From Bugula neritina (Eukaryota; Bryozoa; Gymnolaemata; Cheilostomatida; Bugulidae), in NCBI GenBank assembly GCA_964035545.1, contig OZ037773.1:939751-1003750 (forward strand): DNA of 64,000 nt. Reading direction: 5' to 3'. Below the pieces are notes generated by a model. That model was given only the letters and a program-made list of their open reading frames with translations. It had not been told where the DNA came from and did not search any database. Below, piece by piece: positions 23,089 through 32,889 of the stretch (position 1 is the stretch's first letter; every line of letters begins with the position of its first letter). The position numbers and the translations under genes are program-made.

Positions 23089-23394
23089 TGTTGTATTTTT
23101 CAGAATTAGGGTTGATGTGTAACCAAGAGAATCTATTTATTGCTAGAGACTTCACCAGGATTAGTCGGGTTGATATCGTTGTATTTTAAGCACAAGAATA
23201 CATAATAAAAAGGATATACAAACTGATAACAAATCACACGTCTATTTAATTTACTGCACTATCCTCAACTGACTAGTAGCGCGAAGTTAACTACTGCTAC
23301 TCACTAGCAGCTTCGCTAATTGGCTGAGTACATTGTTCCGGGTCAATACGCGACCCTGCGTATTGTGCTGTTGGTAGCTCCACGAGCCACCACA
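23089..23394 (-). repeat. Gypsy B 5' LTR
   Basis: 306 bp, TG...CA, next to the primer-binding site. About six differences from the LTR at 15931-16235. Confidence 0.93.
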
Positions 23395-23406
23395 GTGGCC
23401 TCCAGC
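23395..23406 (-). CDS. Ig gene copy 1, first 12 bases of exon 5
   Basis: On the minus strand the acceptor ATGTAG is followed by GCTGGAGGCCAC, and then element B begins. Copy 2 shows the same exon start uninterrupted at 48750. Confidence 0.7.
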
Positions 23407-23778
23407 CTACATTTATGCGGCTCTCAAAGGCATAACAAATAAAACTATTTTTCACACATATATGAATTTGAGAGATAAACCAAATTTTGAATGTATTATT
23501 TATATAAATGCTAAAAAATGTAGTATGCAGTAACTATTGGGACTTTATTTTGTATTGATAAATAAGACTTTAGAATGATATATCTAAAAATAACTGACGC
23601 TGCGGTACCCAGTTCAAACTAAAGTTTAAAATATGGCTGGTGCCACTGGAATATTCCCCTTCAGAGGCACTCCCTTTGAAAGGTTGGACACCCCTGGTCT
23701 AGCACCTTACATGTCAACTAAAAATTTCACATTCAAAGAGTAGGTATAACTAGAAAAATATTGATGATGCTTACTTAC

Positions 23779-23919
23779 ACTGTGGTGTGATGGCAACAGT
23801 TTGTTCAGTACTCCCTCTCTTCCAGTTAGAATGTTTTGTATCTGTACAGAATAAAGTTAGTCCAGCTCTGTCTGTCTCTGTGGGAGTATATTTTCCAGCC
23901 ACTGTGTTACCATTTACCT
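23779..23919 (-). CDS. Ig gene copy 1, exon 4 (second half of Ig2)
   Basis: Acceptor TTTATCAG, donor T|GTAAGT, 141 bases, phase 1 at both ends. It encodes VNGNTVAGKYTPTETDRAG, then LTLFC and NWKRG, the distal sheet and second Cys of Ig2. Only two residues differ from copy 2. Confidence 0.85.
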
Positions 23920-24992
23920 CTGATAAACAAAACATGTATATGTATACTATTTCTTCAAAGACTCCCTGCACACTTCACTTATGCAGTACTGAAAGATTCT
24001 TATAATAATATGTTAGTTTTCATTTACATACTATTTTAAGGTTGGATGGTAAAGGTAAAGGCGACTGGAAATTTGATTCCCATGCAATCAGAAATCCTAA
24101 AACATTTTAGCATATACTTAAACAACATTCATCTTAAAACAGAATGCAAATGAAAAGTAACATATATAAGAATATTTTAATACTGCATAAGTGAAGTGTG
24201 TCAGGGCAAGAAAACTACCAGAGAAGAAGCAAAACATATAAATACAGTCTACAAGCACAATTCTATGGTAAATTTGCTCAGGACTCATTTATGCACATTT
24301 TCTACTTTCCTGCAATACTTAAAAAAATAAATTGAAAAGATTTTTCTGTAACAGTTGCTAAATCAGCCTTAAACCTTCTTTTAGCAAAAAAATTTAGTTC
24401 CAGCTTAATTTTAATAAAAAATTTCACGATATAACAGGCGAGTTAGTTTGTGGTTGACGAATATTATTGGTTATTTAATTGAGACTGAAAAAAAAGACTG
24501 TAGACACTTTTTTTCGAATCATCTAACTTTTTACATTTCAATCTATTATAGCAAACTGATTTATAAACTATTGTAAACTCATTAGATAATATTCTTAGAG
24601 TTTTACAACATTCAAATATTTATATAATTAAATAGGAATACAGACTCCCTCGAAACCTACTGGTCCCGATACCCTTATCTGTGACATAGCAGAATACCAG
24701 ATTTAACTCACAGAACAGTTAAATACCGACATTTTGTCTCTATATATACGCATATACATAAGTTACAAAAAGAAAATTCAAGTTCATCTCATGTCTTATG
24801 TTACTTTGTCAGGAATGGACAGCTCTGAGATATGAAGGGAGCACTGCATATTTCATCACTTGTATAACAATAATTAGCTAAACTAAAACCTGGTTTGTTG
24901 TTCACTAAATTTAAAATTTAATTTGCTTCTAGTTTTCTAGATAGAAATTTGGGGAAGCTTGTTGCACAACATTTAGACAGGTATATACTTAC
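23920..24992 (-). other. Intron 3 of Ig gene copy 1
   Basis: AT-rich, no ORF or repeat boundary recognised. Nearly identical to 49264-50341. Confidence 0.7.
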
Positions 24993-25103
24993 TGTATTCA
25001 TAGACTGACACAGGATCTGCTCCTGTAGAGTTACAATCAAAGGTAAATTCTTCCCCTTCTATAATAGTTGCTGGTTTATTAAGTGATATGCCAGTTGGAG
25101 CAA
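24993..25103 (-). CDS. Ig gene copy 1, exon 3 (first half of Ig2)
   Basis: Acceptor CTACAG, donor A|GTAAGT, 111 bases, phase 1 both ends. It encodes APTGISLNKPATIIEGEEF and FDCNSTGADPVSVYEY with the first Ig2 Cys. The protein sequence is identical in copy 2. Confidence 0.85.
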
Positions 25104-25698
25104 CTGTAGAATAAAGAAATGCACAATATACATTTTTAAATACAGGTGCATTGATGTATTGTAAATTAGGTTAGGACTGCAGTAAGGGCCGTGTGCTATA
25201 TCCTGGGTAAATTGTGTCAATAAAAAGTGTAAATTTAAGTAGCAAAACTGCAACATTCCAAGTCTGCCTATGATAACAGTTATCTGAAACTACTTGCCAA
25301 CCAGATATCCTTATGTGATCCTAAACAGAAAATCTCAAACAAAGGCATAATAAACTAAAATTTGTCCTCTACCAAACAAGGATAGGAAATATACTATTTT
25401 GATTTAACTAACCACCACCATCATGGGAAAAGTTAAAGTTTATCACGCGATCTTTCCATGAGATACTGAACAGAATTTTTCAACAAAGGCCTAATATAAC
25501 AAATATTATCCACTATCCATAAAATGCATATCAATCACACTATTTCAATACCAATAATACCAATCTTGGGAACAGTTAAATTTGTCTATGAGGAAGAAGG
25601 AGGAAATTAGTTAGAAACTATGAGAAGTTGTACTAGAAATGGCTAAAGTGGTATATAAAGGCTATCAGTGACCAACGAAATTAGTTTGAAGTGTTCAC

Positions 25699-26112
25699 CT
25701 TTGACTTCCATTGAAATTTTTAAGGAGAGAACTTCTCCCACACCACCTCCTTCAAACCCTCTACAGTAGAACTTCCCTTTGCGTGATGAATCAGTTGCAG
25801 TGAGTTGTACAGAAAGAGTGAACCCTTCAGGTTTACCAACTGAGTTACAGTCTGCATGGCTGACTCCAGAACCTTCTATTCCAGAGACAGTAATAATTTC
25901 TGGAGTTGATGAACTCCGCCATACTGTGTCATCCTCAGCACTTCGAGTACATCCACTTTGATAGATTGTACTGTCTCCATCAGCTTCATATCGTAACTGT
26001 AAAGTTCTCAGATCAGTATAACCAGATGCTTCACATGTGAAGGTTATATTCTCATCTTTATAGAAGTCAGGTGAGCTTGTAGTAGTGTAGTTCATCTCTG
26101 TAGATGGTTGAC
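25699..26112 (-). CDS. Ig gene copy 1, exon 2 (Ig1, hypervariable)
   Basis: A 414-base exon with acceptor TTTAG and donor G|GTGAAC. It encodes one Ig domain with four cysteines: FTCEASGY, SGCTRS, ADCNSVG and KFYCRGFEGG. The last Cys sits in a Y-x-C position usual for V/I-set strand F. An extra Cys pair suggests a second disulphide. Against copy 2 (51049-51462) 34 of 133 residues differ from MNY onward, clustered in the loops around TVWRSSSTPE and GSGVSHAD, with no indel and every Cys and Trp kept. Confidence 0.88.
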
Positions 26113-26357
26113 CTAAACATATGTCATTTTAATAGTTTAGCTCAATACTAATCCAATTGTGGAAATGAAAAGAAGAATTTTGGCCAACTCATTCAGACTT
26201 TTATGTGACACTGCCATCACAAGAAAGGAACATCTACAAGTTGTGTGAGCATAAAAATCATATGTAAAAGGAATAGAAATGTGGTTACCAACATTCATTT
26301 AAAAGTAAGAACCAGACTTATCAATCACTGAAAATTTATTCAGAAATATTCACTTAC

Positions 26358-26415
26358 CAATTGTGTAGCTAAATAGTACTAATACTTTAAAAATGGTTAT
26401 CCAGGGAAGTTTCAT
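26358..26415 (-). CDS. Ig gene copy 1, exon 1 (signal peptide)
   Basis: ATG at 26413-26415 opens MKLPWITIFKVLVLFSYTI, a basic residue followed by a hydrophobic core as in a secretory signal. The donor G|GTAAGTGA gives phase 1, matching exon 2. TTTTCAG lies five bases upstream of the ATG, so a 5' UTR intron is possible. In copy 2 the donor reads G|TTAAGTGA. Confidence 0.75.
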
Positions 26416-26419
26416 ATTC

Positions 26420-27060
26420 CTGAAAATAACAAATAACACTAAATAGTATAAATACTGGCCTGCATACTTAAATATATATTAGCTATAAAAACCAGCTAGG
26501 AAAAAATACTGGATAAAGAAATGTTATAAAATTAAAGAAATTCATAAAAGCAAACGCCATCATTATGATGAATGAAGTTAACAGCTGGAAATGTAGAAAC
26601 TGCCTACAAATGAGAACCAGTGAATTAGTGTGTGCAACAGACAGCAGGGTGGCCAGAATCATCTTGAGGTCACAGCAAATCAAAGCAAGCCAAGTCACTG
26701 GCTAACCAAGTTAGGTTTAGCGGATTGAAAACAATGACTGGAAAGAAAATAGATTGAATAGATTTCAAAGTTGGATAAGTTAGTTTTAATTTCAACTATT
26801 TTGAAATTTATGTCTATCTACATAAATAGATTTACTGAAAACAATGATGAAGTTAAATTTAATATGTCATGCAATGCATTTCTCTACATGAATATTCTAA
26901 AGAGGAAAAGTTTTATTACAAGTAATTCAGACCTGCAAGCCTAATAAAGTGATATGTATATAAATCTAGTGTCAATTACAGACAAAAATAATCCAGTATC
27001 TATCTACAGTCATTATAATATCTATAAAATAACATAACTCTTTGTATGAGAAGAACAAGA
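26420..27060. other. Upstream region of Ig gene copy 1
   Basis: No repeat recognised apart from an intact empty target site (gtgatatgtatata near 26949-26962) for gypsy A, which occupies the same position in copy 2. The stretch is almost identical to 51760-52297. A small 71-codon frame here is identical in both copies but has no recognisable features. Confidence 0.5.
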
Positions 27061-27188
27061 TGTAGTGTTGTCTTTAGTAAAATCAAATCTTTATTGTGAG
27101 TAGAATGGGTAGTCTGTATCAGGTGAGCTCCAGTGGCAGACTGAATCTACACTGAGAGCTCATCTGCTTTTATACACAAAAATTCACA
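27061..27188 (-). mobile_element. LTR-like fragment (element H), copy 1
   Basis: Starts TGTAGTGTTG and ends ATTCACA, with a reversed AATAAA (CTTTATTG). The block CTGAATCTACACTGAGAGCTC is shared with 59869-59996 and, more diverged, with 41560-41747. It lies at the 3' side of a decayed minus-strand gypsy integrase. Confidence 0.4.
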
Positions 27189-27299
27189 GTCCAGAACAGG
27201 GATGGGCAAATGTTTTTGAAATGGGGCCGGTGACAGGGCAATTGTGGGTGGGCCGGCCAGGTCTTTTTTATCTGGCTGCCTGGTAGTCCGGGATCATTG

Positions 27300-28400
27300 C
27301 CTCACCATGCCAAAGCTATCTGTATAGGCCGGGCAATAGTTGGTTCGATTGCGGTCGAGGTAGCGCTAGCTCTGATCAGCTGGGTAGATAGCAGGGTGGT
27401 AGCTTCATCTTTCATCTCCTGAGTTAGGTCCAAGCAGTTCATTGATGTGGGGTATCGCCGCATACTTCGGCCAACACGACCCGAAAAAGCTGCGTGACTG
27501 TTGGCCATGTGACTGTGCCGGTCTGAGGGTTGTGCTTCTGGAGTCGTCAGGAACATTCCGGATCCGAGGCTCAAAGTTTTTACCCGTATTGGGTGTACCA
27601 CTCCTCTGTGGGGACATCTCCAGGTGTCCCTCGTGGTAGTCGGCCAAATATCTAGGTGGCCTCCTACTCCTCTGGATTCTTTCAAAGGTGGCTGATCTTG
27701 TACCCTTGGTGGCTCCTTAGGTGTTGTGGGTAGGGGCCCCCACTGCCACCCGCGTCAGGGGTGGGAATGTCCTCCACTGGTGAGGGTGCTGGTTTTGGGG
27801 CCTGCTGCAATGGATGGTCTGGTGGCGGGGGTGGCTCCAGCTCAGAGTCAGGTTCCGGCCTCTTACAAAGATCACTACCTTTCGGGTTGGGTCACTTTCC
27901 CTCCAACTTTGGGTTGACGATTGGGCTTCAAGAGGGGTGAAGCTTGTCTTACTGCGTCTAGACTATCCTGGTATGGTATCAGGGGCTGCTCACTCTGAAC
28001 TGATACTTGCCCTAGCATTTCAAACAATACATGTGGTTGGGTAGCCCCTCCACCACACAGTAGGAACCCAATATTTTGGGCTAAAGCTTAGCCGGTTGTC
28101 CACATAGCCTACAATAGGTCACCATCCAGACCCAGTCCTCTGCTTGGTATAGGGGGAGCTACTCGAAGTGTTCCGTCCGCATCTGCCATTGCTTCTTCCG
28201 CAAAGCAGCATGGGCCTTGCCCATGATCTTTACCAGCTTCTCCATGTACTAATGTACTGGGGACTCGGGAGCTGGAACACGGTACTTCAGGTGATCCGGA
28301 ACCCGTGTTTGCCGGCAAAGCATCATCAAGTTTGAGGTCCCCTCCGTGCTGGATTGTGGTGTGCTACGGTAAGCTCGCATGATCTGAGGCAGCACCGCGT
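27300..28400 (-). pseudogene. Gypsy element H integrase C-terminus and Pro-rich tail, copy 1
   Basis: On the minus strand MRAYRSTPQSSTEGTSNLMM, then LCRQTRVPDHLKYRVPAPE, VWMVTYCRLCGQPAKL, and ILGSYCVVEGLPNHMY match the integrase end of elements A and D (RAYRSTPHTSTGETPN, KFVGPYVIVEAMPNHTY). A tail rich in Pro and Glu follows (PEPDSELEPPPPDHPL). Several stops interrupt it. Gag and the rest of pol are missing. The same remnant is in copy 2, so it predates the duplication. Confidence 0.65.
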
Positions 28401-28798
28401 CCCCAGGAGATAAGTTGCAAGGGGCAGAGAGGATGATCCCACGATCGGGGAGCCCGCCTGTCGGCCTGGTCGCTTTGCAACTCGGTCACCGTAGCCTGTA
28501 GGCCCTTCACTATGTTCATCAACATGGTGAGCTGCGATGGCTCCGGCGATTTAGTAGTCCGTGACACTAGTAAAACTAAATGTATTTTCAATGTGTCTGT
28601 TGGAGCACATCAGTTGTAACTGCAAGAGTGATTATTATTAAATTATTATTGTTAGCTACTTTATCAGCAATACTCTGTTATAATTTAAATAGTAATGCTA
28701 TAGCTCAATCACAATTGTATGTGTTAAATGAGTAAAAATTATTGCAGTATTTTCACGAGGAGATCTAGTCGGGGAGTCCCGCGTTTCTGTTTGAGAGG
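28401..28798. other. Decayed element H flank, nothing coding
   Basis: A short minus-strand frame with a coiled-coil look (MLMNIVKGLQATVTELQSDQ) may be a gag scrap. The rest is AT-rich. Confidence 0.35.
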
Positions 28799-29047
28799 CT
28801 AAAGGCCAAGCTGAGAACATGGGTCGGTAACACTTTCTCGTCCCTTTAATCCAGCAATAAAGCTTACTGCCTTGTGCTCTAACATTTCCAGAGACTCAGT
28901 GTCTTTAGCTAATGTTGGATCCCATACGATATCTACGTACTCAAAAATGGAACGGATTAGTGTAGGCCAGTAGCTTACCTTCTCTGGGGGCATCATGTAG
29001 AACATGTTTAATTGCTCCCAGAATTTTTGAGGCCTTTTCCTTTTCAA
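28799..29047 (-). pseudogene. LINE reverse transcriptase C-terminal fragment, copy 1
   Basis: The 82-codon frame contains PTLIRSIFEYVDIVWDPTLA, then LEMLEHKAVSFIAG and SVTDPCSQLGL. This is the thumb and C-terminal region typical of non-LTR reverse transcriptases (pattern R-x-I-L/F-E-Y-x-x-x-V-W-D-P). Nothing of the catalytic domain remains. The twin at 61572-61820 differs at three residues. Confidence 0.6.
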
Positions 29048-29427
29048 ATGTAATATGATTGCTGTAGTGGTAATTTAATAATTACATTCAGTGGCTAGCT
29101 TTGGCTGGCATACGATATTGGCTGTCTGCATAATATGGAATATTATTGTTATCTGTATAAACTTCAGACTGCCATTGTCCTACCAGCAGACAGTCCATAT
29201 CAATAAGGTGAATAGATGAATAGACACATTGCGGTTTAGTATTGCAACAGCTTGACTTTACTGCTTATGATTTGGATTACATAATCCTCAATGACTAAGA
29301 TCATAAATACTTTCAATTCATAACTCTGCTGTCTAGAAACCAGAGTTTGACGACCTGCAGTAATATAGTTATATTGGTGAGTGTGGTGTATGTGTGGCTT
29401 GAAAGAAAATGAAAAGTATAAAAGGGA

Positions 29428-29688
29428 GTGTGTATGAGAGAACGAGAGGAAAGAGAGAGGAGAGATAGAGTGAATGAAGAGATTGAAGATTGTGCAGAAT
29501 GCATTAAGCTATATGAGCGAGTGCTAGCCCACTTGAGACTTGACAATACCCCTACAAACAAATACCTCTACAGACTGATGGGAGCTGGAGTCACCTCGCA
29601 GCCAAGCCAAGCGACCTGTGCCTGTATGCTGGACTCGAGCTCACCTGAAGGCTACAACCCAATTATATTATTCGGTGAGATGCAATAG
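29428..29688 (+). CDS. Hypothetical 86-residue ORF, copy 1
   Basis: It encodes an Arg/Glu-rich start (MCMREREERERRDRVNEE), then ECIKLYERVLAHLRLDNT and a Ser/Pro-rich end. The predicted protein is identical in copy 2 (62201-62461), although bases on both sides differ. No family is recognised, and no promoter or intron is visible. It may be an exon or a chance frame. Confidence 0.25.
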   Translation: MCMREREERERRDRVNEEIEDCAECIKLYERVLAHLRLDNTPTNKYLYRLMGAGVTSQPSQATCACMLDSSSPEGYNPIILFGEMQ

Positions 29689-30948
29689 CTGATAACTCCA
29701 TATCCCGATATAACATGATGATCCGATTTAAGGTTTGACTGCATTAAAATTCCCAAGTATGTTGTTGAGTCTCCCTAATTTATCTTTACTTTACCTAGCT
29801 TGTACAGAGGTTTGTAATTTCGATAGGAATACGAAATTGAATATGAATAACTATACCTAACTGTAACTATAACTATAAGTCAATAACTATTAGCACTACT
29901 ACTGGAATTGTGATTGTATTTATAATAATTATCACCATCACAATCAATATTATTACCACAATGAACATCTTAATCAAAAATATAACATCATTACTACAGT
30001 TTTAGTTTATTATTATCTCAGTTGAGGTAGCACTTCCGCAGCAACTGAAATGCCTATAGAGAGGGAAGCCTCTTGTGACAACTTATAATAATATTACACC
30101 AGAGTTAGCGCTTGTAGTTGTACTTGTTACATTTACAGCAATTGCTGTTTGATCAGTAATCATAATGAGTAATTGCAATCAGTTATTCATATATCATATA
30201 TGATATAATGATTCATTACTATTCAAATGGTGATCATAATATTATTATTAATCATAATGACAATCATAATGGATAATAAATATAAACTTCAATATGATAA
30301 TGATTGAAATTTAAATGTGAAAATCAAAAAGAAAATGAAAATCAAATAATATCATTATTAAATTTAAATCAAAATGTCATTTCACATTTGTCCTTGAAAT
30401 TGAATTTGACGAAAAATATTTAAACTCATATTCAAATTTAAAGTAGTAATAAATTTGTATACGTTTACGTATTTTATGACAGCTTCCACGCACTACTATA
30501 CTAGTGCAACACACCAATCAACAACTAAACATAGTCACTAACTGTAAAGTGAGCACTTAACATAATTAATTAAAGTAGTAAAAATAGCATAGTGTAATGA
30601 ATACCTAATAGTTGGTCGAGAATTCAGTGTTGCGTTTAGTATAACGTTTCATTTAAATAAGTTATCGCATCGCTTGATTCTCGCCTACGCAACGACTGCT
30701 AGTTGTATTAATTAGATAGCAGCACGCCCTCGCCCATTGGCTGTGGTTTGACGCTTTGGTAGCCCGGATGTTCGTTGCAGACTGAACCTACAGCTAGTAG
30801 AATAGTAGCGCTCTAGCAATGCAAGTTTCATCGCATCAATAACAATCAAATTTAATATGATATAATTATTAAAATGTAAATCAATTTGAATTGTGCATCA
30901 ACAGCACACGCGAATCTGCTTCTTCTAGCTCACTGTCACATGGTGCAA
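29689..30948. other. AT-rich duplicated sequence, nothing recognised
   Basis: Simple-sequence-like ATAAT and ATCATAAT runs with small indels relative to 62462-63707. No gene supported. Confidence 0.5.
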
Positions 30949-30949
30949 T

Positions 30950-31232
30950 TGTAGTAATTCGTGCAATTACTGTGCGTGAGTTCCTAGCTTGTAATTATGA
31001 CTTGGTTATCCACCGCAATATAGGGCTTTTGATAAAATTAGAAGAGATTTATTTATAAGTACATACTAATAAAAGAGTATAAGAAAACACACGGGTTAAA
31101 GGATTACATCTTTCTGTTACTAGTTCGCTCTCTCTACTAACTACTTTCGTTACGCATCGCTAGGGGTTATCACCTGACGCACTCCTAATTGGCTATATAA
31201 CACGTGGACGCGTGTTTTACGTACTCACTACA
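30950..31232 (-). mobile_element. Gypsy-type LTR E at the right edge of duplication copy 1
   Basis: Starts TGTAGTAATTC and ends CACTACA. It is followed by CCGCCCCCCCCCCCAGCAGG, the complement of a polypurine tract like that of gypsy B. The body of this element is not intact: about 150 bases further the sequence switches to a different LTR fragment. Its first base coincides with the end of homology to copy 2. Confidence 0.6.
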
Positions 31233-31384
31233 CCGCCCCCCCCCCAGCAGGAAGCCTAAATTCCTGATAATACAAATACAACTAAAAAGATACAACAATA
31301 AAAAAATATAAAACGAAAAGGGAGAGCTTGTAGGGTATGTACATAAAAAAACACATATATATATATAAAAAAATATAAACAGTA

Positions 31385-31556
31385 TGAACTAGTCTTGCCT
31401 TGTTTAACTGCGTGCATTAGTAGCTAGCAATAATTGTCCAGCCGAGTATAAGAGAGATTGTACGCATTCCAATTGTCAGCTATTATGCCAAGCGTATAGA
31501 GAGTAAGCCACGAGGAGTTATCCTTTCCATAATAACATAAACTAAAATCCCTTACA
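31385..31556 (-). repeat. 172-bp repeat, identical to the outer end of LTR D
   Basis: The sequence TGAACTAGTC...CCCTTACA is identical, base for base, to 39200-39371. The inner side (TTCTCCTCACC) is the complement of a plausible polypurine tract. I read it as a truncated 3' LTR of element D. Confidence 0.7.
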
Positions 31557-31642
31557 TTCTCCTCACCTATCGAAAGGTACACTCTCTAACTAATACACAA
31601 TTGAAAAAGAATATAACACATAATAATAAAACAGTATAATAT

Positions 31643-31985
31643 TGTTGTGAGTTTTAGCACAATAATCAAGCGTGGATTGCCTGCGTATTTAGTTTCAATT
31701 TAACTAGCAACTACTAACAGAGCTTGCGTACGATAACCTTTATTTAATTCGATAAACATAATTATAACAGTAAGTCAAAACCACAATACATCAATCAATT
31801 ATAAACACGTCTAGCTACTACGAGCCCCTGCTCTCGACAACGTGGTTTCTGCTAGCTGACCCACGAACAGTCACTTGACCGGAACCTTGCCTTCCGGTCC
31901 TTCTGATTGGTTGGTAGAACATGGTTATAAGTATTCCCATACAGGAGGAGACAAATGCATTATTATGCTACGTAATCCCATTACA
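31643..31985 (-). mobile_element. LTR F (family of the LTR at 46-393)
   Basis: Begins TGTTGTGAG, ends CATTACA, 343 bp, alignable to the LTR at 46-393. No clean target duplication is seen on its sides, so it may be a remnant of nested insertion or recombination rather than a simple solo LTR. Confidence 0.5.
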
Positions 31986-32115
31986 CCATAAAATAAGTAT
32001 CCTACTCATTAGTCACAAGAGTTCCGACACACACAATCTATTCACATCACCTCCACAAAGAATAAGTACCAGTTGCTACCAGTCAGAGGGGTATGGGGAA
32101 GTCGGGGTTGTAAGG

Positions 32116-32235
32116 TTACTTTGCTAGTCGTCCCTCGAGTCTCGTATTTAGTTTAGTCACTTCAGCAGCCACCTGTTCCTGTTCTTTACAGAGACGAGCC
32201 ATCGTCGCTGTAGCTTCTTTACATCCGTCAACAGG
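32116..32235 (-). pseudogene. Element D ORF3 remnant: C-terminal coiled coil
   Basis: On the minus strand DGCKEATATMARLCKEQEQ is followed by VAAEVTKLNTRLEGRLAK and TAA at 32116-32118. This is the same position (downstream of integrase, just before the LTR) and the same character (short C-terminal coiled coil) as ORF3 of elements A and C. The upstream finger region is not readable. Confidence 0.5.
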
Positions 32236-32889
32236 GACTGGTCGGGGCTAGCGTTTCGGTTAATCGGGCCACGGGTACTCTTCCTCTTCTACGGTCAGAG
32301 GGGGGCGGTGGCTGTGTGACGGTAGGATCTATCTTCTATTTCCTCAACCTTGAACGGTCTCACCTCCAACAGAATGCCAGAAACTGTTGAAGGGGTTTTC
32401 ACCTGGTCAGTACGACACCTCGACTGAGTCTCGCAATCTACTAACCACTGATTATTATGAAATCACGCGGTCGACTGCCTCACTCAAGTCGTCAGTGAAA
32501 TCACCTGACTTGGGAAACCAGCTTTATCGTTATGATAAAGCGAGACTGATTTAAAGCTACCAGCTTGAATTCCACTCAAATAGTAGAATTATACTAGTAG
32601 ACTTACCATAAGGCAGCCACGACATTAGTCTGCTGCCCACTTAGGCCTCGTAGTACGGCAGCCTGCCGGGTACGTGCATGCAAGTTGGCAGTTGAAATAG
32701 AAAAGAACGCTCTTCGCAGTGAAAGTAATTACATAATACCTCCTTCACTAGCGAGCTGGCTTCGCTCTTTCCATTACCTCGCCCCCCAGACTTGTTATGT
32801 GCTGGTTGACAGGTTATAGTATAGTATGCATGTCAACCAAGTCACACCAGAAGTCTTGCAAATAAGATGGTGGCGCCCTGGTACGTTGG
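32236..32889 (-). other. Element D 3' region, decayed
   Basis: Between the ORF3 end and the pol tail. A frame at 32814-33188 carries the pol end QRTRAPPSYLQDFWCD. The rest is unreadable. Confidence 0.4.

Larger units (their letters stand above)
15931..23394 (-). mobile_element. Gypsy element B, 7,464 bp, complete with two LTRs
   Basis: LTRs at 15931-16235 and 23089-23394 both run TG...CA and differ at about six positions by eye. The element is flanked by a 4-bp target duplication gtgg (15927-15930 and 23395-23398). The primer site for tRNA-Leu is at 23070-23087 and the polypurine tract at 16236-16246. Internal order on the minus strand is gag, protease, RT, RNase H, integrase, Pro-rich tail, Cys/His tail, ORF3. 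It is the same family as element A at 52298-59759. Several stops and shifts make it non-autonomous. Copy 2 carries the empty site near 48737-48745. Confidence 0.93.
15344..26415 (-). pseudogene. Three-Ig-domain surface receptor gene, copy 1, disrupted by gypsy B
   Basis: I assembled six coding exons on the minus strand: 26358-26415, 25699-26112, 24993-25103, 23779-23919, exon 5 (23395-23406 plus 15639-15930, split by element B) and 15344-15510. All have GT-AG borders and all junctions are phase 1, the usual signature of shuffled Ig modules. The product would be 396 residues: signal peptide, Ig1, Ig2 over two exons, Ig3, a Thr/Pro stalk, and a hydrophobic C-terminus with no cytoplasmic tail (GPI signal or tail-less anchor). 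The role is inferred: cell-surface recognition or adhesion. Copy 2 lies at 48156-51757. Element B sits 12 bases inside exon 5, so this copy probably makes no complete protein. I do not recognise a named orthologue. Confidence 0.8.
8268..30948. repeat. Segmental duplication, copy 1
   Basis: From about 8268 this block aligns base by base with 42198-63707 apart from later insertions and deletions: gypsy B here (15931-23394), gypsy A there (52298-59759), a deletion of about 1.7 kb in copy 2 (corresponding to 13174-14869), and loss of the 3' LTR of element C here. The right edge is at GGTGCAA, where an LTR begins in copy 1 and unique sequence begins in copy 2. Both units have the same orientation, so this is a tandem duplication with TE-rich sequence between. 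Confidence 0.9.

Noticed and set aside
23682-23695. hAT-like terminus (CAGGGGTGTCCAAC, reverse) in intron 4, also near 49028, and CAGGGATGGGCAAA near 27198
   Set aside because: Only one end of each is visible, with no target duplication or transposase, so the element cannot be delimited.
25643-26095. Ig ORF starting at the internal Met (MNY) as a stand-alone protein
   Set aside because: An acceptor lies upstream and the frame reads into an intron at the 3' end. It is an internal exon; the true start is the signal-peptide exon.
26483-26698. 71-residue ORF identical at 51825-52040
   Set aside because: The whole flank is identical between copies, so identity is not evidence for coding. No features.
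31643-31985. LTR F as a clean solo LTR
   Set aside because: Flanks AATAT and CCATA do not form a target duplication.
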